NCBI RefSeq assembly: GCF_014653175.1
Contig: NZ_BNAG01000001.1
Coordinates: 930,001-994,000 of the forward strand
Length of the DNA: 64,000 bases
Reading direction: 5' to 3'
DNA from: Roseivirga thermotolerans
GTDB taxonomy: Bacteria; Bacteroidota; Bacteroidia; Cytophagales; Cyclobacteriaceae
A program made the position numbers and the translations under genes. Below the pieces are notes generated by a model. That model saw only the letters and a program-made list of their open reading frames with translations, did not search any database and was not told where the DNA came from. Shown here in pieces: positions 59,991 to 64,000 of this stretch. Every line of letters begins with the position of its first letter. Within the stretch, counting starts at the first letter, position 1.

Positions 59991-62807
59991 ATGTCTACAA
60001 CAACTGCTTTAGCCCAAACCCCTATCGACCAGCTCGATCCCAAAGAGTTCATTGTCATAAAGGGAGCAAGAGTAAATAATCTCAAAAACCTAAGTGTAGC
60101 CATTCCAAGAAACAAGCTGGTAGTGGTTACCGGTCTTTCGGGTTCCGGAAAATCGTCTTTGGCCTTCGATACTCTTTTTGCGGAAGGTCAGCGCATGTAT
60201 GTGGAAAGTTTGAGTAGTTATGCTCGCCAGTTTTTGGGGAGAATGGAGAAGCCCGAGGTAGATTATATCAAAGGAGTTTCTCCGGCAATTGCCATAGAGC
60301 AAAAAGTAAGTAGCAGAAACCCCAGGTCTACCGTAGGAACAACCACCGAAATTTACGATTACCTTAAACTGCTTTTTGCACGTATTGGCAAGACTATTTC
60401 GCCCATTAGTGGGCAGGAGGTTCAGCGCGATAGCGTAACCAGTATAGTAGAGTTTATCCTTTCCAAAGAGGAGGGTACCAGGCTCATGATTCTTTGCCCC
60501 CTTATTACCAAAGAAGAAAGAACCTTAGAAGAAGAGCTCAATATTCTACTTCAAAAGGGATACACCAGAGTAATATATTCCGGTGAACCACGATTTATTG
60601 AAGAATTGCTCGAAAAACCGGACCAGCTTATTGAAAATGAGATTGAAATACTCATAGACAGGGGAATCGTTCAGCACGATGAAGATTCACAGTTCCGTTT
60701 CAGTGACTCAGTTCAAACCGCACTGTTCGAAGGCCAGGGAGATTGTATCATTGAAATTCCCGGAGATAAGCGATATGCCTTCTCCGATCGGTTTGAAGCT
60801 GATGGTATGCTGTTCGAAGAGCCGAGTGTCAACCTCTTTACCTTCAATAACCCTTATGGGGCCTGCAAGCGCTGCGAAGGGTTTGGAAAGATTTTGGGCA
60901 TTGACCCAGACTTGGTAATTCCCGATAAAACACTTTCTGTTTTCGAAGGAGCCATTGCCCCCTGGCGAAGTGAAACCATGAAAAAGTGGCTTCAGCCATT
61001 GCTAAAGCATGGAATAGAATTTGACTTTCCGATTCACCGAAGCTACAATGAGCTTACAGAAGCCGAACAAGAGTTGCTTTGGACAGGTAATAAATACTTC
61101 AAAGGGCTCAACAAGTTCTTCGATTATCTCGAATCGAAGACCCATAAAATCCAATACCGGGTTATGCTTTCCAGGTACAGGGGAAGAACGGATTGTCCGG
61201 AATGTAAAGGAACCCGATTGCGCGGAGATGCAGCCTATGTAAAGGTTGGCGGCAAGTCTATCACTGATTTGGTGTTGCTGCCCATAGAGCGTGTGGCTCT
61301 ATTCTTTAATGAGCTAAGCCTTACGGCTTATGAACAGAAAGTTGCCGGAAGACTCATAAAAGAGATTGTTAACCGGGTAGACTACCTGCAAAGGGTAGGT
61401 CTTGGTTACCTCACACTGAACAGGCTAACAAATACCCTTTCAGGAGGGGAGTTTCAGCGCATAAAATTGGCTACATCGCTTGGCAGTGCTTTAGTGGGCT
61501 CAATGTATATCCTCGATGAGCCGAGCATAGGGTTACATCCGCGAGATACCGACAGGCTAATATCTGTACTTAAATCATTGAGGGATTTAGGCAATACGGT
61601 AGTGGTGGTTGAACATGAAGAAAAGGTGATGCAGGCGGCCGATCAGATAATTGATATTGGCCCCAATGCCGGATCGAATGGAGGAGAGCTGGTTTTTCAG
61701 GGCTCGCTCAATGAACTGATGGAGCATGCAACTACTCATACGGCTCGCTTTCTCAATGGTACAGACCGTATGGAAGTGCCTGGGCAACGTAGAAGATGGA
61801 ACGACAAATTGCTGATAAAAGGAGCCCGAGAGAATAACCTTAAAAACATAGATGTAGAAATACCCCTGGGTGTGCTTACTGTGGTTACGGGGGTGAGTGG
61901 TTCCGGAAAGTCTACCCTTATTAAGCGAATATTATACCCTGCATTGGGAAAAATGCTGGGTACTGTGGGCGAACAAACCGGTAAAATGGAAAGCCTGGAG
62001 GGAAGTCTAAAGAAAGTAACCCAAATAGAATTTGTAGACCAAAACCCCATTGGTAAATCGTCAAGATCAAACCCGGTTACCTATGTGAAGGCCTACGATG
62101 CCATTAGGCAGTTATTTACAGATCAGCCTCTGGCGAAACAAAGAAACTACAAGCCGGCTTTCTTTTCGTTCAATGTAGACGGGGGGCGTTGTGAAACCTG
62201 TCAGGGTGAAGGTGTTGTGAAGATTGAAATGCAGTTTATGGCCGATATTCACCTAACCTGCGAAAGTTGCAAGGGGCAACGTTTCAAGCAAGAAATCTTA
62301 GAAGTGAAGTACCACGAAAAGAGTATTGCTGAGGTGTTAGACATGACCATAGATGATGCCATGGAGTTTTTTAAGAATGAGAAATCGATCATCAATAAAC
62401 TGGCTCCTTTGCAAGAGGTGGGTTTGGGTTATATAAGATTGGGGCAGTCTTCCAATTCACTGAGTGGTGGAGAAGCTCAGCGTGTAAAGCTGGCTTATTT
62501 TCTGGGTAAAGGAAAGGGAGCCAGTAAAGACCATATTCTCTTCATTTTCGATGAACCCACCACCGGGCTACACTTTCACGATATCAGTAAACTCATGCAT
62601 TCCATCAATGCCCTTATAGAGCAGGGCAATTCAGTATTAATTATTGAACACAACACAGAGGTGATTAAGTGTGCCGACTGGATTATTGATCTGGGGCCTG
62701 AAGGGGGAGAATTGGGAGGTCGTGTTTGCTTTGCCGGCACGCCTGAAGATATGCTGGCCATAAAAGACGAAAACCACACCGCCAGGTACCTGGCCGAGGT
62801 TTTGTAG
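59991..62807 (+). CDS. uvrA: Excinuclease ABC subunit A
   Basis: A 938-residue protein from ATG 59991, full length. Two ABC ATPase modules: Walker [10 protein letters not shown] (about 48-56) and GVSGSGKST (about 634-642), signatures [14 protein letters not shown] and [14 protein letters not shown], and Walker [13 protein letters not shown] and [12 protein letters not shown]. Zinc-binding cysteines are seen in [27 protein letters not shown] and CESCKGQRF. It recognises bulky DNA lesions and loads UvrB. Divergent from the sigma / nth operon. Confidence 0.97.
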   Translation: MSTTTALAQTPIDQLDPKEFIVIKGARVNNLKNLSVAIPRNKLVVVTGLSGSGKSSLAFDTLFAEGQRMYVESLSSYARQFLGRMEKPEVDYIKGVSPAIAIEQKVSSRNPRSTVGTTTEIYDYLKLLFARIGKTISPISGQEVQRDSVTSIVEFILSKEEGTRLMILCPLITKEERTLEEELNILLQKGYTRVIYSGEPRFIEELLEKPDQLIENEIEILIDRGIVQHDEDSQFRFSDSVQTALFEGQGDCIIEIPGDKRYAFSDRFEADGMLFEEPSVNLFTFNNPYGACKRCEGFGKILGIDPDLVIPDKTLSVFEGAIAPWRSETMKKWLQPLLKHGIEFDFPIHRSYNELTEAEQELLWTGNKYFKGLNKFFDYLESKTHKIQYRVMLSRYRGRTDCPECKGTRLRGDAAYVKVGGKSITDLVLLPIERVALFFNELSLTAYEQKVAGRLIKEIVNRVDYLQRVGLGYLTLNRLTNTLSGGEFQRIKLATSLGSALVGSMYILDEPSIGLHPRDTDRLISVLKSLRDLGNTVVVVEHEEKVMQAADQIIDIGPNAGSNGGELVFQGSLNELMEHATTHTARFLNGTDRMEVPGQRRRWNDKLLIKGARENNLKNIDVEIPLGVLTVVTGVSGSGKSTLIKRILYPALGKMLGTVGEQTGKMESLEGSLKKVTQIEFVDQNPIGKSSRSNPVTYVKAYDAIRQLFTDQPLAKQRNYKPAFFSFNVDGGRCETCQGEGVVKIEMQFMADIHLTCESCKGQRFKQEILEVKYHEKSIAEVLDMTIDDAMEFFKNEKSIINKLAPLQEVGLGYIRLGQSSNSLSGGEAQRVKLAYFLGKGKGASKDHILFIFDEPTTGLHFHDISKLMHSINALIEQGNSVLIIEHNTEVIKCADWIIDLGPEGGELGGRVCFAGTPEDMLAIKDENHTARYLAEVL

Positions 62808-62834
62808 TTTATTTTGGGATTTTGCAGGTGTTTT

Positions 62835-62862
62835 CTGCCTAAGTTCAGGCAGGTCTTTTTTT
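62835..62862 (+). terminator. Intrinsic terminator after uvrA
   Basis: CTGCCT-AAGTTC-AGGCAG stem-loop followed by GTC and a T-run. It overlaps the 3' end of the convergent transporter gene, whose stop is at 62845. Confidence 0.6.
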
Positions 62863-63702
62863 ACCTGACCTCCTCATAAGAACCCCAAAAATATTGGCTG
62901 AAATAATGAGCCCGGCACCAATAAGCTTTGAGCTACTCATTTCTTCATTGAGAAAGAGATAACTGGTGAACATGGCAATGGGCGAGCCTAAATAAAATAT
63001 AAGGCTCGTATTGGTGGGCGGTAACATGGTAGAGGCCCTTAGCCACAAGGTGTGCGCCACTACTGTGCAGATTACACCCAGAATGGCCAAATAAACCCAA
63101 TCGATTTGGGTTAAGTTCCAGTTTGTTTTTGCAGAAAAAAGAAGAAAAACCAACATGGCAAAGGTGTACTGACCGAAGGCTCTGCTCATGGAGTCGATGT
63201 GCTGATGCCTTTGTTGTACAAAGGGAAGTATGGCAAAAAACAACGCGCTGCATAGTCCTATGAGAATGCCGGCAGTTACATCGTTTTGAAGGTCAAAGTC
63301 GGGAATAATCAAGAAAATGCCGACTACGGCAATCATTACAGCCGCAACATCGGTTAACCGTGGTTTCACCCCTTTAATTAACCAGTTAAGGTATATCATA
63401 TGTACTCCAAAAGAAGAGACACTTAAAATGGCCATCGATGGGGTCGACATTTTTACACTGATGAAATAAGTGACCCAGTGAGCACCAAACAGTAGGCCTA
63501 TCCATAACAGGGCCCTCCATTCTTTTAAGTTCAACTTCTTTAGGTTGGAGTGTCGGGCAAGGAAATAGAGAAACACAATGCCTATCGATAGTCTCACCAC
63601 CCCAATGGTAAAGGCATTGGCGCTAACCTCTTTAATAAATACCGGAGTGATGCCAAAAATGAAAACAGCGATCAGCCCTTCAACGTAGTAGCGTGGATTC
63701 AC
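62845..63702 (-). CDS. EamA/DMT-family inner-membrane transporter
   Basis: A 285-residue protein with GTG start at 63702 (MNPRYYVEGLIAVFIFGITP). About ten membrane helices in two EamA repeats: the first half has FIFGITPVFIKEVSANAFTI, the second has LAILGVICTVVAHTLWLRAS and LGSPIAMFTSYLFLNEEMSS. Ends in a basic tail (RRSGKKRPA). Drug/metabolite transporters export small metabolites; substrate unknown. Confidence 0.92.
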   Translation of the reverse strand: MNPRYYVEGLIAVFIFGITPVFIKEVSANAFTIGVVRLSIGIVFLYFLARHSNLKKLNLKEWRALLWIGLLFGAHWVTYFISVKMSTPSMAILSVSSFGVHMIYLNWLIKGVKPRLTDVAAVMIAVVGIFLIIPDFDLQNDVTAGILIGLCSALFFAILPFVQQRHQHIDSMSRAFGQYTFAMLVFLLFSAKTNWNLTQIDWVYLAILGVICTVVAHTLWLRASTMLPPTNTSLIFYLGSPIAMFTSYLFLNEEMSSSKLIGAGLIISANIFGVLMRRSGKKRPA

Positions 63703-63894
63703 AGGGCGAATTTAGCGCATTGAAGCCGATAAATTTCTGCCTACTTTCTTTTAGGGCACTTAAATACCTGATGATATGAAATATTCGCCAGTGGTTAAAG
63801 CACTCTAAAGGTGGAGAAAGGGAATAAGGCTCCCGGCTTAAAAGCAGGCGGCAAGTCTCTGAAATAGAAAAGGCAGTAAGGCTTATTCTTTAAT

Positions 63895-64000
63895 TAGCCC
63901 TTTTCTTTTGAGAATGGTTTCTATGAATTTAATCTCGTTTTGAGTTTTGAAGACGTTTAGTGGAAATAGCATTAATTGGGCTTTATTAACCACTAGCACA
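63895..64000 (-). CDS. C-terminal fragment of a minus-strand gene running off the window
   Basis: From the window end the minus strand reads VLVVNKAQLMLFPLNVFKTQ, then NEIKFIETILKRKG and TAA at 63895-63897. The composition looks protein-like but 34 codons are too few for a family call. The 192 bp between it and the transporter hold nothing I recognise. Confidence 0.4.

Overview
The window is chromosomal DNA from a gliding-type bacterium of the phylum Bacteroidota, most likely the Cytophagales. The evidence is gliding and type IX secretion genes (gldB, gldD, gldE, a giant SprB-repeat protein with a type-B sorting domain, a PorP/SprF partner), LytTR two-component genes, a TonB-dependent receptor with a carboxypeptidase-regulatory-like N-terminus, several ATPase-less MacB/FtsX permeases, and the Bacteroidota promoter signature TTTG-N19-TAnnTTTG. 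No phage, plasmid, IS, CRISPR, tRNA or rRNA was seen.

Layout. 1-1.0 kb: 5' part of a MoxR ATPase gene (minus). 1.4-11.3 kb: a 2958-residue SprB-repeat adhesin and its PorP/SprF partner. 11.4-13.6 kb: a short asparaginase-like protein and a secreted subtilase. 13.8-14.6 kb: four tandem copies of a non-coding, hairpin-rich unit of about 196 bp. 14.6-19.6 kb (minus): TonB-dependent receptor, a small Cys-rich exported protein, an ABC permease. 19.6-22.3 kb: a possible small transcript, palindromic repeats and two lipoprotein genes. 22.4-27.4 kb: two more permeases. 27.7-32.2 kb: an SDHY-repeat exported protein, then a tightly coupled kinase / pseudokinase / LytTR regulator operon. 32.3-34.5 kb: a DUF5916-type outer-membrane protein.

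34.6-45.7 kb (minus) is the most unusual region: five tightly packed genes (901, 458, 304, 1263 and 770 residues) for large, Asn/Ser/Thr-rich proteins without signal peptides. The first belongs to the uncharacterised DUF6603 family; the others match no family I can name. The set looks like one operon encoding a multi-protein assembly of unknown function.

46-64 kb is conserved core: recG; mutY-ssb-gldE-gldD (minus) divergent from HU, a TPR protein, a 29-residue ribosomal-type peptide and rng; an outer-membrane barrel gene; gldB; a glycosyltransferase; an ECF sigma / small protein / nth operon divergent from uvrA; and a DMT transporter. DNA repair genes (recG, mutY, nth, uvrA, ssb) are interleaved with gliding genes. 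Many genes start at GTG or TTG, so several starts were moved from the longest open frame to the first plausible signal peptide or family start.
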